NCBI GenBank assembly: GCA_963678705.1
Contig: OY783203.1
Coordinates: 7,626,001 to 7,690,000 of the forward strand
Origin: Panorpa germanica
Taxonomy: Eukaryota > Arthropoda > Insecta > Mecoptera > Panorpidae
Direction of reading: 5' to 3'
DNA: 64,000 nt
Below are positions 1 through 13,212 of this stretch, piece by piece. The notes beneath the pieces are model-generated. The model was not told where the DNA came from and did not search any database. It saw only the letters and a program-made list of their open reading frames with translations. The position numbers were made by a program, and so were the translations under genes. Every line of letters starts with the position of its first letter. The stretch's first letter is position 1.

Positions 1-78
1 ATAACAAGATGGAAAATAATAGCAAAAAGAAAATGTTTGTCTTTAAAATGTGTAGTTCCACAACAGTAAGAGGCGAAC

Positions 79-108
79 CATCTTGTCAGAATCTTGTCTG
101 ACAAGATG
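79..108. repeat. perfect short inverted repeat
   Basis: A 12-bp arm (CATCTTGTCAGA) is followed by a 6-base spacer and its exact reverse complement. It lies next to a fragment of a dispersed repeat and may be the remains of a foldback element end. No function is assigned. Confidence 0.6.
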
Positions 109-119
109 ATTCAATCGGG

Positions 120-175
120 GACGAGAAGATTAAAAAACTATGAAATTTTTGTGACGTAATTTATGGAAGACCCTA
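120..175 (+). repeat. dispersed repeat D fragment (GACGTAATTTATGGA motif)
   Basis: Shares a run of the form TATGAAATTT, GTGACGTAATTTATGG and GACCCCT with stretches at 13057, 13213 (inverted), 28189, 35853, 39853 and 40888. In my memory such ends are common at the edges of insect DNA transposons, but no superfamily is assigned. Confidence 0.5.
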
Positions 176-3100
176 TTTATGTATCAGATGAACCCCAAAG
201 ACTTTCCGCCATTGTACCATATTGTAATTAAGATGTACCAAGTGTATAAAAATGATTTAAGTGAATCATATAATTGCATTTTAAAGAAATTTCTTCCCGT
301 TTAATTATTTATACAATTTGCATACGAGTACACAGCTATTGCAAATCTATAAATATCTCAACTTTTAGGATGGTGCATGTGCTGTGAGGAAGAATGGGTG
401 GGGAATTTTCTGTGCGTTGTAGTAATCTATGTTTCCCTATGCATTTATTTATGAATATACTATGTATCTTTTTTTATTCATAAGATATCTTTCATGTCAA
501 GACGATTTTGTAATGGTTCTCATATTACCGCAGACCACTGATACTTATTTGGCAAGTTGTAGTATGTCAATGGATCGTATATACGAACTAATTATTAAGT
601 TTTGACAGTGTATTTACATCTATTACCCGTACAGTACAAACACCCTGCCTTAACTATAATCTACAACACGACTGACTATAGGAAAATAATTTACGAAATA
701 CATATTATAGGCAAACATTATGTCAAGCCACATTGTTTTTAATAACATTACATTGTTTTTAACAATCTTGACTATAATATCGACGGAAAAGTAGCTTCAA
801 CTCAGCTAAGTAAATTGTGATTTTATTTTAAAGGAAAAGCTACTTTAATGTGACAAATCCTCATCTAATTAATATTTATCTTTAATATTCAAGAGGTATC
901 AATGGTACGTTACAAACGATGATACGAAACATCATTGCTTCACTAATTTTGGGCCCTATTCAGTGGCGGTTTGACAGTGTCGTAGTTAGCCAACTTTTGG
1001 TGGGAATTGGTCTAACGTTGAAGGCAATTGTGACAGGAAACATTTGATTTTTTCCGAGTAAGAGCATTTTTTAAGTTATCACGGAAAAAGAAATGGCAAA
1101 GATCATTTCAAAAGGCAATTATGACTGGATACAAATTAAAGTTTTTGCGGAAGAGTCCTTTTTTGTGTCAGGCCTACAAAAAGATTAATCCGGCCCTGCC
1201 ACCACGTACTCACTATTATTATAATTATTTCAATGTATTACTTATCCGAATCAAACACAAAAAGTAAATTAAATTAATTCTAAGAAGAGAACTGTGTGAA
1301 TCCAAAAAAAAAAACAGCAAAGAATGCATAAAATATAAGCAGTTGTAAATAAAATACGCTATTCACCCCTAAATGCTCCATGTTATCAGGGTAAGTGAGC
1401 AAGGACAGAATTGAGAGAGAGTCGGTTAACGTTAGAGGGATGTTTTATTGAAACCAATATTTTATACAAAAAAAGAAAGCTTCAAGTACAATGTTCTTTC
1501 TTCGATTTTTAATGCTTCATTCGAAATATTGACGTGGGCCTTCTAAGAGGGTGCCTATATCGGATTTTGTAAAGGCAGCTGTGAGAATTTAAAGAATATT
1601 TTAAAATTTTAAGTTATTTATATCATATTAAATAGGGTGATTTTTTTTTACTTGTAACAAAATGAAATAATTTTAAGGTTTCTCTTTTTTGTGTATTCAT
1701 CAGTCGCGTCATTTGAATTAAATCAATCGCATTATTATATCAAGTATTTGGTAATATTCGTATCAAACGATATTTAAAAAATATCCTTTTATATAAATTT
1801 AAATTACATTTAAGTACACAATGTAAAGGTATCGATAATACCCTATATATTTAAATTTTAAAGATGATGATTGAAGACGAATAGTGATATTCTTGGGAAC
1901 GTCATTAATGGTTACTTTAGCAGCTTGTATGATCTCATTATATGAATCAAAGCATCAATGAATACGAAATGATTTAAAGTGTTCCCCTTATCTGAGCAAT
2001 GATTTTATACCACGTGTCAAAACAATGTTCTGTTGGATTTAAAACCCGTGTATTACCAAAAAAAATATTCCCCTTCAGTTAGAAAAATTACGAACGTTTT
2101 CACATTCAAGTAATTTTTTCATGAGATAAATATTTGATGCGTGATTTTTTTAATTTGAGTTAAGGGGTTGTTGATAGCCGGTGGCTGATAGCTGCTACCC
2201 TTCGACAGCTAATCAAACGAAATGTACTGTATGTGCACCACATATATTATTCGTACAGGTTATTTCAAACATAATCAGAAAATTTAAAAGCTTTTGATAT
2301 AAAGAACCCCCTGTTTTTATACTGGTATCCCTACCAAACACATGTGGGAAACTGATCTAGCCTACTAATTGATATTCAATGATGTGTACAAAACAACGCA
2401 AACGGCATGTCAATTACTAAAATCCAGAATTAAATCAAATTAAGAGAACGTGGAAATGAGTGTGAGGCCACATTGCGTCATTGCCTCAATTCTGTATTTC
2501 GAACGCTGGTTGTTGCTCACCATGTTGTGGTTACTGTGGCGCTTTAAGCTCTCAATTTTCCCGAAACATGCGTCCACGATTTGTCCCGCCCACTTTTAAC
2601 ACGAGAACATAGATCATCATTTGATCATTGATATACTTGTAAGTTGAAAATAAAAGTAATGGATATCATTCGTTTAAAGGTGTGGAATTGCATCGAATAG
2701 AAAATGATGACACCTTTATGTTTAACAATAGGTTTATTGCTTCTTTCACTCTGCCGTAATTCTCAATTTTTCTTTTTTCTATTCTTTCATCGAGTGTACC
2801 AAGCCTAATGGGAGCCTGGGGCGGTAGTCAATGGGAACCTTTTTTTTCGGGCACTTGTATCTGAACTGTTTTTGGAGACTTCCTTTAAAAAAATTATTAT
2901 ATCTAGTCATAATTGACTACAAATACAATTTTCACAGGTTCACATAATCCTGTAATATCCGGCACGCAAACATTATTCCTTTTCGTTGTCTTCTTATCGT
3001 TTCTTCTCTGTTTGTCTCTTTTTTAAAAATTCACTAACTTCTAACTTCTTATTCCTTTCGCCCTTTCAACCTTTCACTGACATCTCCTTGTATTTCACTT

Positions 3101-5499
3101 TGATCCCCTTTTTATCATTCTCCCTCTCATTCTTGGCTTTTACCACCGCTTGTATGTCTCTTTCCTTCGTGGTTACTCGTCTTCTATATGAATTAGTGAA
3201 CCTGCCATGCATGAAATAGGCAATTTTGCTGTCTAAATCATGAAATAGACACAAAGCTTGTCTAGTCACTGAAATAAGCAATTGTATATAATAAAACAAT
3301 ATAATAATACTTGTCTTACTATACATCTTTATTCTTTAAGATAATAATTAAGTACGCTATCAGTGTAACTGGAACATAAACTTAATAAATTCTATCAAAC
3401 AAAAATCTCTAGTTTCGAAGTAGGTATCAAGAATTAAACAAGTATGTGTTGATTTGTCAAATCGGACAAAAAAAAGTTATGTTTATTTCACAAGCTAGGC
3501 ATGCCACCTACTGCTCAATTTTATTTTTTTATAATAATTTCAATTTTATTCTTCTGTACCTCGATATCGATATACTTTATAGTTATTATTATATTATCAT
3601 AAAGTTTAATTTTTTGTATCAGTTTATATTATGAGGGCTGTTCAAATATAAACTAGAATTTGGTGATTTGACTCACATTGTGAACATCGCAATATACCGT
3701 GGAATCAATGGCGGCAAATGAAGAGAGGAGAGCATAGACAAGGAGGAATTTGAAAACGACGCTGCGGACGAATAGTACATGTGGTCCAGGGGCTGCTATC
3801 TTCCTGTTCCATGAAGAGATCAAAAAATTTCCTATCCGATGAAGAAGATGTATTTCTGTTGAAGGAAACTATGTAGAAAATAAAGCCCTCCCCTAGTATT
3901 TTCAAAATTACCAATTGTATTATAATATTAGATGATCCTCGTATTTAAAAAATAGAATACCACAACTTTCTGAAATTACCGTTGCATTAAAATGTAGTAC
4001 ATTTAAACGTCAAATATGCTACCTATGAGAATAGAAAATAATGTAATTTGTATTTTCGCCCAAAATGAATTCTCCACTGCAATTAAGCAGTTCCGTCACT
4101 GTCACTGCGTAATACTATTTCATGGTTTACCACATAACTTTCACCAGCAGTCGATAAGCAGCTTGTACAGTGCACACACTATCTCTACCTCTACCTGTGC
4201 TGTTTCCATGTCTATTTGTAGTTTGATGGTATCTAGCAATTCCTTTTACATCTTGTAATTACAGTTAAATTATTTATATAAAAATAAGAATTTTTTATTA
4301 AAACAATGCAATGACTCAATTTATGATACAGGGTGTTTAAAACAAAATATTCTTTTTTTTCTCATACTTCACTAACCTTTTTCTAATACGTTTTCAACAT
4401 TTGCTAGCAAAAATTTCAAATGTGCGATTAGAAGCTTCTGGTCAGAATCACAGACAGCTACTTCTTCTGGGTTTACGAATGTGGGTAACTCCGCTGACAT
4501 TGCACCCCTCGTGTTAACGGTGAACAGTGTCATTTCCCTTCCGGACGAACACACTTCAGTGATCATATTACTTTGGGATGTTTCTCTCCAGGCTCATACC
4601 ATAAGGTACACATGCAGATGCAATTTCTGCACAAACTTCGCGAGTCCAGGGTCTATAAAGACTGGCATCGCACGTCTCTAGGAGTGGAGGAAAAACCAAC
4701 CATGATTTACTGCACTCAGTGTAGTTATAACTCCGTTCTTCTGGGTTTAATTGTCTGATATGGAAAATATGTGACTACATACGAGTATATAATGAAAAGG
4801 CCTGCAAATAAAAGCCAGCATAAAGTTTCTAGTCGTCGGTAGTAACTTCAGCATTAGAAATAAGTCGAAGATAAAGAAAATAAATAAAAATCATCTGTTG
4901 CGTTAAATAAAATAAAGATTGTAGGTGGATTACTAAAATCTTATATTTCCTTCCTTATATAGACATTCTAATTAATCTGCAAAATATATTGATCAATTAA
5001 TACAAGCAGGCGGATTTAAAATAATGATACAATATTTTTTTATATTTTGCTTCAACATCTAAAGTCTTATTTCCACTCACTCTTTTGATATTTAATTTAG
5101 ATTTTTATTTAATATTTTAATGTAGATTTCAGGTTTATCTTACTTATCTTAGTCCCAAGTCGAGGACTACCTGTAGACCATATAATCTTACTTAATTTTT
5201 CATTCAAACATTTGTAACAGTTTACGGGTAAAATAATTTACTTAGTAAATATTATCTCAAAAAACAAATAGGTTAAGAAGAAATACCTACTGGTTGTTTA
5301 AATAAAAACCACAAAATAAGTTCCACATATCATGCTGGGCCTCTACACCCTCCCACCACTGCCACAAACACCGGATTCAGACCACGGCCATTACCTTAAT
5401 CCGCTTATGAACAAATATAACCATTATAATTAAAAGGTAATTAGATGTGGTATTTGACCAAACTTCATTTAACAAAGTGAAACATAAATATGACTGAAA

Positions 5500-5763
5500 T
5501 TTATTTTATTTAGTGTTGGCCTATTAAAGATACAAAATTCAAATCTTCGAAGTACTTTTATGTTTTCAGTTTTTATGGTTTTAAAATTTTATAAAAATAA
5601 ACAACACCATTGCCTAAAAAATTTATGGATGTATGAACTTTTAATTAATTAATCGAATTCACAACCAAACCCAGAAAATATAAAGTTGGTTCAGGAATAA
5701 AACCCACAGATTGGACACAGCAATATGGCGTCACGTATTAACGATCTCGACCGTTATGCCGTT
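5500..5763 (-). mobile_element. tRNA-derived SINE, near full length, old
   Basis: On the minus strand the order is tRNA-like head (CTCGACCG-type A-box region and a degenerate B box), then the family-specific body (a TCTGGGTTTGGTTGT-like stretch, an ATAAA-rich middle, the AGGCAATGGTGTTG segment), then the tail with ATAGGCCAACA and T/A-rich DNA. It aligns along its length with the copies at 11656, 30861 and 52627. Divergence is high, so it is an old copy. Confidence 0.65.
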
Positions 5764-6437
5764 AGGAGTGTTTGTTATTTAAGTAATTATCTTACGACTT
5801 GCATCAGAATTATGCGATATTTGGTATTCATTAATTGAAGCTAAATACTACATACAAAGCTATCCGAGAAAACCGCAACATCAAAGAATATTTACAGAAT
5901 ATCATAGGAGACGAACCGGCCAATATTGAGACGTGCCTCAATAAGTTATAAAAGGAAAATGATCGACGAATATGACTTAACATGAAATTGTAGTAAAATA
6001 ACAAAGAAAAAAACAAAAGACCTCGATGGACCGTAAAAAAATTAAAATCTGGAATTTCAGGTCATTTATCAATCGAAGTATTTTCTCCAAATTTTGTGGT
6101 GAGTAGTTGGAGACAGGTAGTTCCGAACTATAAATGGTTTTAAAAATTACTTTGGTAGTAACACATTGAAAGTATTTGTTATTACACCGATGTCAAAAAA
6201 AAGGTAGGCATTAACATATCCATTCATTCATATTATAAAAATTATTGAAGCATTCCATTGTGGTACTACCCCGTAGGTAACTTTTAAGGGTATGTGTCAG
6301 GTATTTTAAAATACCGAGAAGTGATTGAAATTACGAGAAAATTATTCATAAAGATTACATAGAACTCCTCCCTCTGCAAATGTTTAATCTTTGTAGTGAA
6401 TAGTTTCGACGGTGTATTGTTATTAAATTAACAGACT

Positions 6438-6565
6438 CTTAGGCCACGATCCGACTGAGGAATAATTCCTCATGGAAAAAAACCTGTAGAGTGCAACAGA
6501 AATAACATATAGTTGAATGTGGACACACGCACTACGGAATTAATTCCGCAAAAGCCATATGCAGT
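6438..6565. mobile_element. short TIR element (CCGACTGAGGAATAATTCC family), diverged
   Basis: The left end (TTAGGCCACGATCCGACTGAGGAATAATTCC-like, in pieces) matches the end of the foldback element at 40571-40701. The interior also shares the CACGC..GGAATTA motif. The right end is worn and its position is approximate. Confidence 0.5.
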
Positions 6566-6734
6566 TTATCGGCGCATAGACATATATAAATACAACAGTA
6601 TAAAACCATCGTTTTAAACGACTTTTTCGGAATATTAGTAACAAGCAAATCAAAATTTTAGGTCTCCTATCCGTTTTATGATATTATTTTTAAAATATAT
6701 TTATATAATTAATTTAATAGCACACATATATGTA

Positions 6735-6802
6735 GGCGGTGGTCGATGACACTGATAGGACTGACCATCGGAAATAGGCCGTCGTTAAAGAGATTAAATA
6801 AA
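6735..6802 (+). mobile_element. SINE tail fragment
   Basis: Contains GGTCGATGACAC...GACCATCGGAAATAGGCC followed by GTTAAA(G)AGATTAAATAAA, which is the 3' end shared by the fuller SINE copies. The head and middle are absent, so it is truncated on its 5' side. Confidence 0.55.
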
Positions 6803-8436
6803 AAAGAAAATGACAACTTCTAAGTAGTTGGTGTTGGGCGGAAATTCCTGGAAAATAACATCGATTTTTAGTTTCCGTTTTCGCGCAAAAATGTAAAAAT
6901 TTCCGGGCGGAAAATTTAAAAGAATACATCGCGTTATAGTATTATAAAATATAAATAAATAAAGAAAATCAATCAAATTGTATATTATATGAAGGGTAAA
7001 AACATTTAGACGTTTCAAGAATAACAAATCGAAAACAAAACACTTTTACATTTACATTTTCATCATGTTATGTTAAGTAGAATTGTATTCTGCGTTGCAA
7101 AGGAGAATTAGTTTTTATAAAACCTATCTATATCAGATTTCATGAAGTCGATTGCAGACAGAAAGATAACTCTGGAAAATGAAACTTGTAAAGACAAAAC
7201 AAACTGTGAAAAGAAAAGAAAAGAGTACATTTATATATTTCTTACACAAAGCAGATTTTAATTTAGTGAAAAAATATAAATGTCTTGATTTATGAACCGT
7301 ATAGCCAAAAGTTGAAAAACATTTTCCACAGTATGGTGACATATTGACTGCGAAAACATGTGAAAACAAAATATAAAATAACCCAAGTCTAACATGATGA
7401 CAATGACAATGGTTAAAAAGACCAGGAAAAAATCAACGAATCCGTCAAAATCAATGTGAGACAAAAAGGAATGAAGATTTAAAAAATATCATAAAAACAA
7501 AACAAAATGTAACTGGTTCATAGAAACGTTTTTAAGTAGGCACGGAACTTTTTTTTAAATTTATTCATCTATTAAAACTAATTTTTACAAAGTTATGATT
7601 TTGAGATTTTTAAAAGAAATTATTTTTAAGAATAACTCGTTCAGTGATTAGCTCACTAGTATTGATAATATATATTTTATTAAATTCATTTATTTGTACT
7701 TTGATCCGTCTGTACAAGGCATTTTACAATATGTTACAAATGTATACACGATGACTGTCAGATCACAGATATTTTATTAGATCCAGAGATGCTCTTAGTC
7801 ACATTCACAAGATAATACATCGAATTGAACGTTACGTATGTTAAATTAGCTTTTGTTCTTAAAGATATATGTATAAAAACTAGTAAATTATCTAGTAAAT
7901 AACTAATATTACATATTTAAATCTTACTGATGCTAATTGAAATTCAAAGAAATAATAAGGTTAGAGTACTATTTGCTTGATTATGTTCCTCTATTCAATG
8001 ATGAATTCAGAGGACAAAAATACTTTTTATACTCAAGTTAAATCCTTCATTGAACTATTTGCAATGCTGAGTCCTATCATATATGTGAATTACACCACTT
8101 ATAAGTGCATAATCAAAGTTAATTTTAATGACAACGAAAGCAATCCGAAGATCGAATCTAAAGACACAGTAGACTGCCCTAAAGAATACATATTCTAGAC
8201 CAATGCGTTGTCGTCGTTCATCGTTTCAGATAATTATGTCTCAGATCGTGTTTGAACCTATTATTTTAAACATTGTAAGGAGCCAAACTAAATACTATAA
8301 TATCTAGGACGATAAGATACAAATATTATGTTGATTATATGGTGCATAAAATAATTGCGATTATATCAAAAGTATTGCAATGTATCTAAATACATGAAAT
8401 ATTATATTATATTACGTTACTAGAAAATAGAGCGTT

Positions 8437-8502
8437 GCTGCGAATCGAACCCAAAGACACAGGAGGTTAACGTCCACGCCTTAACGGTCATTATGCCATC
8501 AT
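8437..8502 (-). mobile_element. SINE head fragment
   Basis: GAATCGAACCCAAAGACACAG is the reverse complement of the B-box region seen in the other SINE copies. It is followed by an A-box-like segment ending TTATGCC. Only the tRNA-related head is preserved. Confidence 0.5.
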
Positions 8503-8815
8503 TTATTCATTCATTAATATTATTTTATAGTATTATTATTATTTTATAGTATAATATTATTTTAAAGTATTATTAACAGTATTAAACCCGAAAAAAGTTA
8601 TATCATGAAATATTTAATTATAAATTATGTGTAATGGAAATACAATATATTTAAAGAATAAAATTGTCCATTTTCTGTTAAGTCAAGCTATTCGTTCCTA
8701 AGAATATAATTTATAAAGTTATTTTAAAATTACATATTAATTTAGTTTAAGCTAGCTCTAACCCAAAACAACTTTTCTGTATTTAATGTAAAACACAAAA
8801 AATAAATGTTTAATA

Positions 8816-9300
8816 TGGAAATAAGTCCTTTGCGTTCTTAAAATGGAAAAGAGCGGTGCGTCGTTGTTGAGCCGTTGATACTCCTCGGTACCGTTGGAAT
8901 ACCAAGCGCCAATTTCCCCCACTCAAGTCCCTTGTTTTTGTGAACTCGATAGGGCTGACGGGGTTGACTAGGTTGACTGAGTTGATGAGGTGGGGATTCG
9001 CTTTCACTCCCTTCTCCTCATGACTTTTAGGGTTGAGTGGGAGTAACGATCGCCACAAAATGTTGTATCAGGACAAGAGGTATTCGTTTTCAGCAACAAG
9101 CCTCAACTAAAACAAACATAGAACGAATATACTGGTAACACAGCGGTTTGTTTTAGGAGGACTAGAATGAGAATGGGAATGGGAATGAGAATGAGGAAAG
9201 GAAACCCACGTGGAATTCTATATTATAAATTATTTGAAGTTATTTGTTAAGGACTAATTGTTTGTTGTTACCTGCTATACCTTTACCTGTTATGTTCACA
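8816..9300 (-). mobile_element. possible LTR-retrotransposon end, fossil
   Basis: Read on the minus strand, a stretch ending TACAACA is followed by TTTTGTGGCGATCGTTACTCC, the layout of an LTR end followed by a leader just inside a gypsy-type element. The neighbouring GC-rich stretch (8816-9058) differs in composition from its surroundings. The other LTR was not found, so this would be a partial and clearly broken relic. Family and limits are uncertain. Confidence 0.25.
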
Positions 9301-9710
9301 CAAATATTCTAAACTTATACACAATTATTTGATTTAATTAAAAGGATTAATTGTTTATTTCAGAACCGAGAACTCGTGAACGTGATTCTAATGTAATTGA
9401 ACTTACGTAACTATGCAAATATTACTTAACACTGTTTCTATTTACTTTCGCACTTTTAATAAGAATTAATAATATAAAAAGGTAAAATCAGAACAAAATA
9501 AAGTGTCATGGTTTACAAACCCGTTAGGCCTGTCGCACACTGCAAGGGTATTTAAACGACGGCGAATTCGGTCGTAAATCGGCGACTTGGTTAAGTTGCT
9601 AGAACTCTCAAACGCGAATTTCCGCCGCGAAAAAAAAATAAATTTTCGAAATGTTGATACGAACATAACCGAAAAGGAAAATGAAAACGAAAATGTTGTT
9701 GACTTTTAAC

Positions 9711-9800
9711 ACACTAGTCTAGAGCGTTGAGCTGATAACACTAGATTTCTCTGCTTTTTGGTTCGATTCTCAGAGTAGCGTTATATTTTAAATGAATTTG
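9711..9800 (+). mobile_element. diverged SINE head (tRNA-like A and B boxes)
   Basis: TCTAGAGCGTTGAGCTGATA resembles an A-box region, and TTTTTGGTTCGATTCTCAGAG resembles a B box followed by the GTTATATTTT start of the SINE body. The downstream part is too worn to follow. Confidence 0.4.
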
Positions 9801-11364
9801 GGTATTTCGTAGGCTTGTTTGTAACTTATTAGCATATTGATGTAATTTACACATATAAAAGGTACCTTAAAAATACTCAACGTTTGTAGGACATTATCGG
9901 AAATAAATGAATGAAAAATAAGAAATAGAAAGTCATACATTTCGCACAAACTTTAAAATAATCTTTAAAAATATGCGATAACCCCATTCCCAAACATTCA
10001 ACAGGTTACATGTAAAAATTAATTATACCCTTATAGCATTATTAGATGTAGAGATACTACTTAAAGATACAAACAATGATTGTATGAAGTAACCGCTGGT
10101 TCTGTAGAGGCACTGTCTCATAGAAAGTAAAGGAATACAAGAAATATTAAACCATTACTTTAGAGAATTTTCATAAATATATTTCAAATTATTTACCAGC
10201 AAAGTAGAGCAGTTGGACATAATATTAAACTACTATGTGTATTTTGCCTCGGATAAAAATATCTGGTACATACCTGAAACAAAGAAATAATTTGTTAAAA
10301 AAAATAATTAAACAACATTTTTAGTAGTTTAGATAATTATAATATACTCGTTAAAAAAAATTCAATGGAAATTGTTAAAAATATATATATATTTTTTTAA
10401 TTAGCCAATTAATGCAATTTAACCTGCGGTAGCTCTTTGTTATTTAATAAAAAGTATTATTTCACGAATTAATTAAATAATTAATAATTAACAAAAATAA
10501 AATATACCTTCCATAATTGAAACTCAGTTATGCTTTATTATAAAATAAAACGATGGTAACGATGGTATTCACGAACTCAATGTGTTATAAATCCTTAATC
10601 CGTCTAGAAACGATTCAACAATTAAGGGATATATGTTACGAGTATATGGCAAAACACACACACACATTGGTACTCATTTTCACCAACCCATACTCATGCA
10701 GACAAGAAAAAAGTACGAATACGTTACAGAAGCAAATCGCGAGAGGTTAGAACTAGAGAGTGTCAAGAGGTATAAGGGGGTAAGGGTAACATGTCTCGCC
10801 GGCTAGGACTACAACCCCTTTACTCGCGACTCATTACGCCCACGCAACCCTTACTCCTTCGCCCCCTTCACTCGTTTACCCACCCGAATAGACCCAGTCC
10901 ATCCCATCCAATATTTAGAAGGGGATTTTACACTACAAGTGTTATTGGCAAGAAGAGCGTATAGACTTACGAGTGAAAGTAGTACGTATCTCAAAGCGCA
11001 TAGAAACCAAAATGACAGAGCGATGAAGATGGGAAGGTGGAAGGAGAAGAAAAGACTTCAGAGAAGATTGAGTTGATTGTGGGGGAAGGAGTGACTATGA
11101 TGTGACAGCTTAGATTATGATTTTAAATTTTAATGCATAAGTTTGACGCCTGCTTTTTTTTAATGCTTTAATCTTAATAATACTAATGGCAGGTTGATTT
11201 ATTAGTTTCAGGTACATATTGCAGCTTCCCAATATCGTGGTTTGACTATCGGAGAACTTGAATATTATTTATAGTAGAATATGATTGACGGCACAGTAGC
11301 CGAATGTTGGATGTAATTGAAATAGTGCTATCTATATTTTCTGTGTTCTATTGTTGTTTTTTTC

Positions 11365-11654
11365 CTTTAATAAACTGATAAACTGTTTTGGGCGACTGTG
11401 TTTTTATGTCGCAGGCAATTGCGTTGCATGCTTTTGATGGTGACATCATGAGCAAAGATGTGCACAAATACTTTTCAAAAGTATTTAAATACATACAAAT
11501 ACCTCATAATACGACACAAATAAAATCACCTATTATGCTATTGTTAAAAATTCAGAGTCACGAAACACGGCTCGACATGCCTCGTTTTTCATTTACGTTG
11601 GAAATTTCGTTGCGCGACTAGTTTGCAATCAGTAGACCCGTGTGCAGACGGCCT
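11365..11654 (+). repeat. dispersed repeat E, about 290 bp
   Basis: The stretch from ACTGTTTTGGGCGACTGTG through GATGGTGACATCATGA and AAGTATTTAAATACATACAAATA reappears inverted at about 31226-31385. The right edge ends ACCCGTGTGCAGACGGCC, an end style seen in hAT-like non-autonomous elements. A SINE begins immediately beyond it. No transposase is present. Confidence 0.5.
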
Positions 11655-11655
11655 A

Positions 11656-11916
11656 AGTTAATTTATTTAACATCGACCTATTTCCAATGCTAAATCCTAT
11701 CAACGACATCCTACTATGGCGACAGTTTTTGTGGTATTTTGGCCTCATATACGTTAAGAACATCGCTGCCTAAAAATTGTATGTTTATGTTGGTAAATAA
11801 TAAATTTAACTTAATAACAACCAAACCCAAAAGTTATAACTTGAGTCCAGGAATCAAACCCGAAGACATAGCAGTCAGTCTTAAGTATAAATGCAGTCGC
11901 CCACTATGTCGTCGAT
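11656..11916 (-). mobile_element. tRNA-derived SINE, near full length
   Basis: One of the best copies. On the minus strand it has GACGACATAGTGGGCGA (A-box region), CTTCGGGTTTGATTCCTGGA (B box), a TTTTGGGTTTGGTTGTTATT body start, the GGCAGCGATG and CATAGTAGGATGTCG segments, and a tail with GGAAATAGGTCGATGTTAAATAAA. About 260 bp, with no open reading frame. Confidence 0.75.
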
Positions 11917-13056
11917 TGTTGTACATTTAATGGATTTCTTTTACCAATAAACATATTTTTATTGCCCAAAATTTACCCATAATTATGATTTGGAAAAGTA
12001 TGTGGGTGACGAGAATAATAGAGTCAATTGGTAGATTATAGAATATAATTGGGTAATTGGGAAGATATAATTGAATTTTAGGTAAGACCCAAAAAAAAAA
12101 ATGAAAATTACATTACATTTGCATATACGAGTTTACCATCATTTTAACACGTGAATAAATCAGCGAAATCTTTTTAATTAATTTAATTTATTTAGGCTTA
12201 TATTTATTAAAAAAAAAAAATAACATATACATTTAAATATATATACTTGTGAATTAAAGCTATTTTATCCAAAACATTTCTTTTAAAACAAATGTGTACA
12301 TAATTACTAATGGAAACGATATAGAAAGTAGTTAGTCCGTCCATAAGATCGAATGATTTGGTCCAGACGCAATTAATTAATAAAACAGTTCACATAGTTG
12401 TACATTGATGCCCATGCCATTGCCCATCAGAACCAGTGAAACGACTTAATTTGTATTCTATTACTCTAACGCTAACGGCTAACGCTAATGGATCAATAGA
12501 GTGAAGCTGAACGGTGTGTTCAGTGTGTTCAGTGATTTAGGTGGCACAACTTTAAATTGTCATTTACAGGGCGCTCTGTTTGATGAAATCATTTTCAGTT
12601 TGTAGGTTAGGATAATATACAGTGTTGCCTTTTGCATTTACGACAATGGAAGTAGGAACTATAAGGTAATGAAATAGTAGGGCAATTTATATATTTTCAT
12701 GTTTCTATGAAATTATAATTGTAGAAGAAAGTATATCCCGATGTAAAATACAAAATGTTACGTAAATACTAAATACGGATGATAGAGTAAGATCCGGCAG
12801 CCTCCCGACCTACGTCGTTTTAGCAAAGTTGAAATTTTGAGAATAGTGTAATATATAGTTATTTACGTATGCGTACTTGCTAGCTTGAGAGAGGGGCAGC
12901 AGGAGCAAACCTCACTCACCTGCACCTGAAAGTATGATGGCTCGTTTTTATATATATTTTACAGAATATTGTTATTTATATTCACTATACCCCTCCGAGT
13001 GCCTTAATCTCTGCCAGACGCTTTCAAGCAGTTAAAAACCAAGGCAACTAACGGAA

Positions 13057-13098
13057 TTGTATGAAATTTGTGTGACGTAGTTTATGGATGGCCCCTAA
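13057..13098 (+). repeat. dispersed repeat D fragment
   Basis: ATGAAATTTGTGTGACGTAG, TTTATGGATG and GCCCCTAA match the repeat described at 120-175. It is the left member of an inverted pair with 13213-13288. Confidence 0.5.
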
Positions 13099-13212
13099 TA
13101 AATGTACTACCTGTGGAAAATGTAGACTAGATACTATCACACTAGATACACTAGAATTTAAATTTTACGCTGACCTTTCAAACTTACTGCGTTGACACGG
13201 TGACAATCCTTA

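Larger units (their letters stand above)
1..5499. other. intergenic, no supported gene
   Basis: AT-rich sequence in which no long open frame shows recognisable similarity. It holds a perfect 12-bp hairpin (79-108), a fragment of a dispersed repeat (120-175), pyrimidine-rich low-complexity DNA at 2985-3200, and a slightly GC-richer, coding-like stretch on the minus strand at about 4372-4700 that I could not identify. Everything else looks like unique non-coding DNA. Confidence 0.6.
5764..11364. other. intergenic, no supported gene
   Basis: AT-rich DNA with SINE and TIR fragments. The GC-richer pieces at 8816-9060, about 9520-9620 and 10750-10920 are short, hold no recognisable protein and look like remains of repeats. 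A GAATGG-type simple repeat lies near 9167-9195. Confidence 0.55.

Noticed and set aside
951-1195. GGGCCCTATTCAGTGGCGG start and CCGGCCCTGCCACCACG end, a possible TIR pair
   Set aside because: The arms do not pair beyond a few bases, so I could not support an element.
2986-3326. Frames on both strands; the minus frame is Lys/Glu-rich (KAKNERENDKKG)
   Set aside because: It vaguely resembles a LINE ORF1 fragment, but I could not match any motif. The plus frame is only the pyrimidine-rich opposite strand.
3636-3920. Region with GAGGGCTGTTCAAAT and a GC-richer core, possibly a transposase fragment
   Set aside because: No family motif could be recognised in any frame.
9466-9666. GC-richer piece with GGCCTGTCGCACACTGC, possibly a hAT-like element end
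   Set aside because: No matching opposite end was found within several hundred bases.
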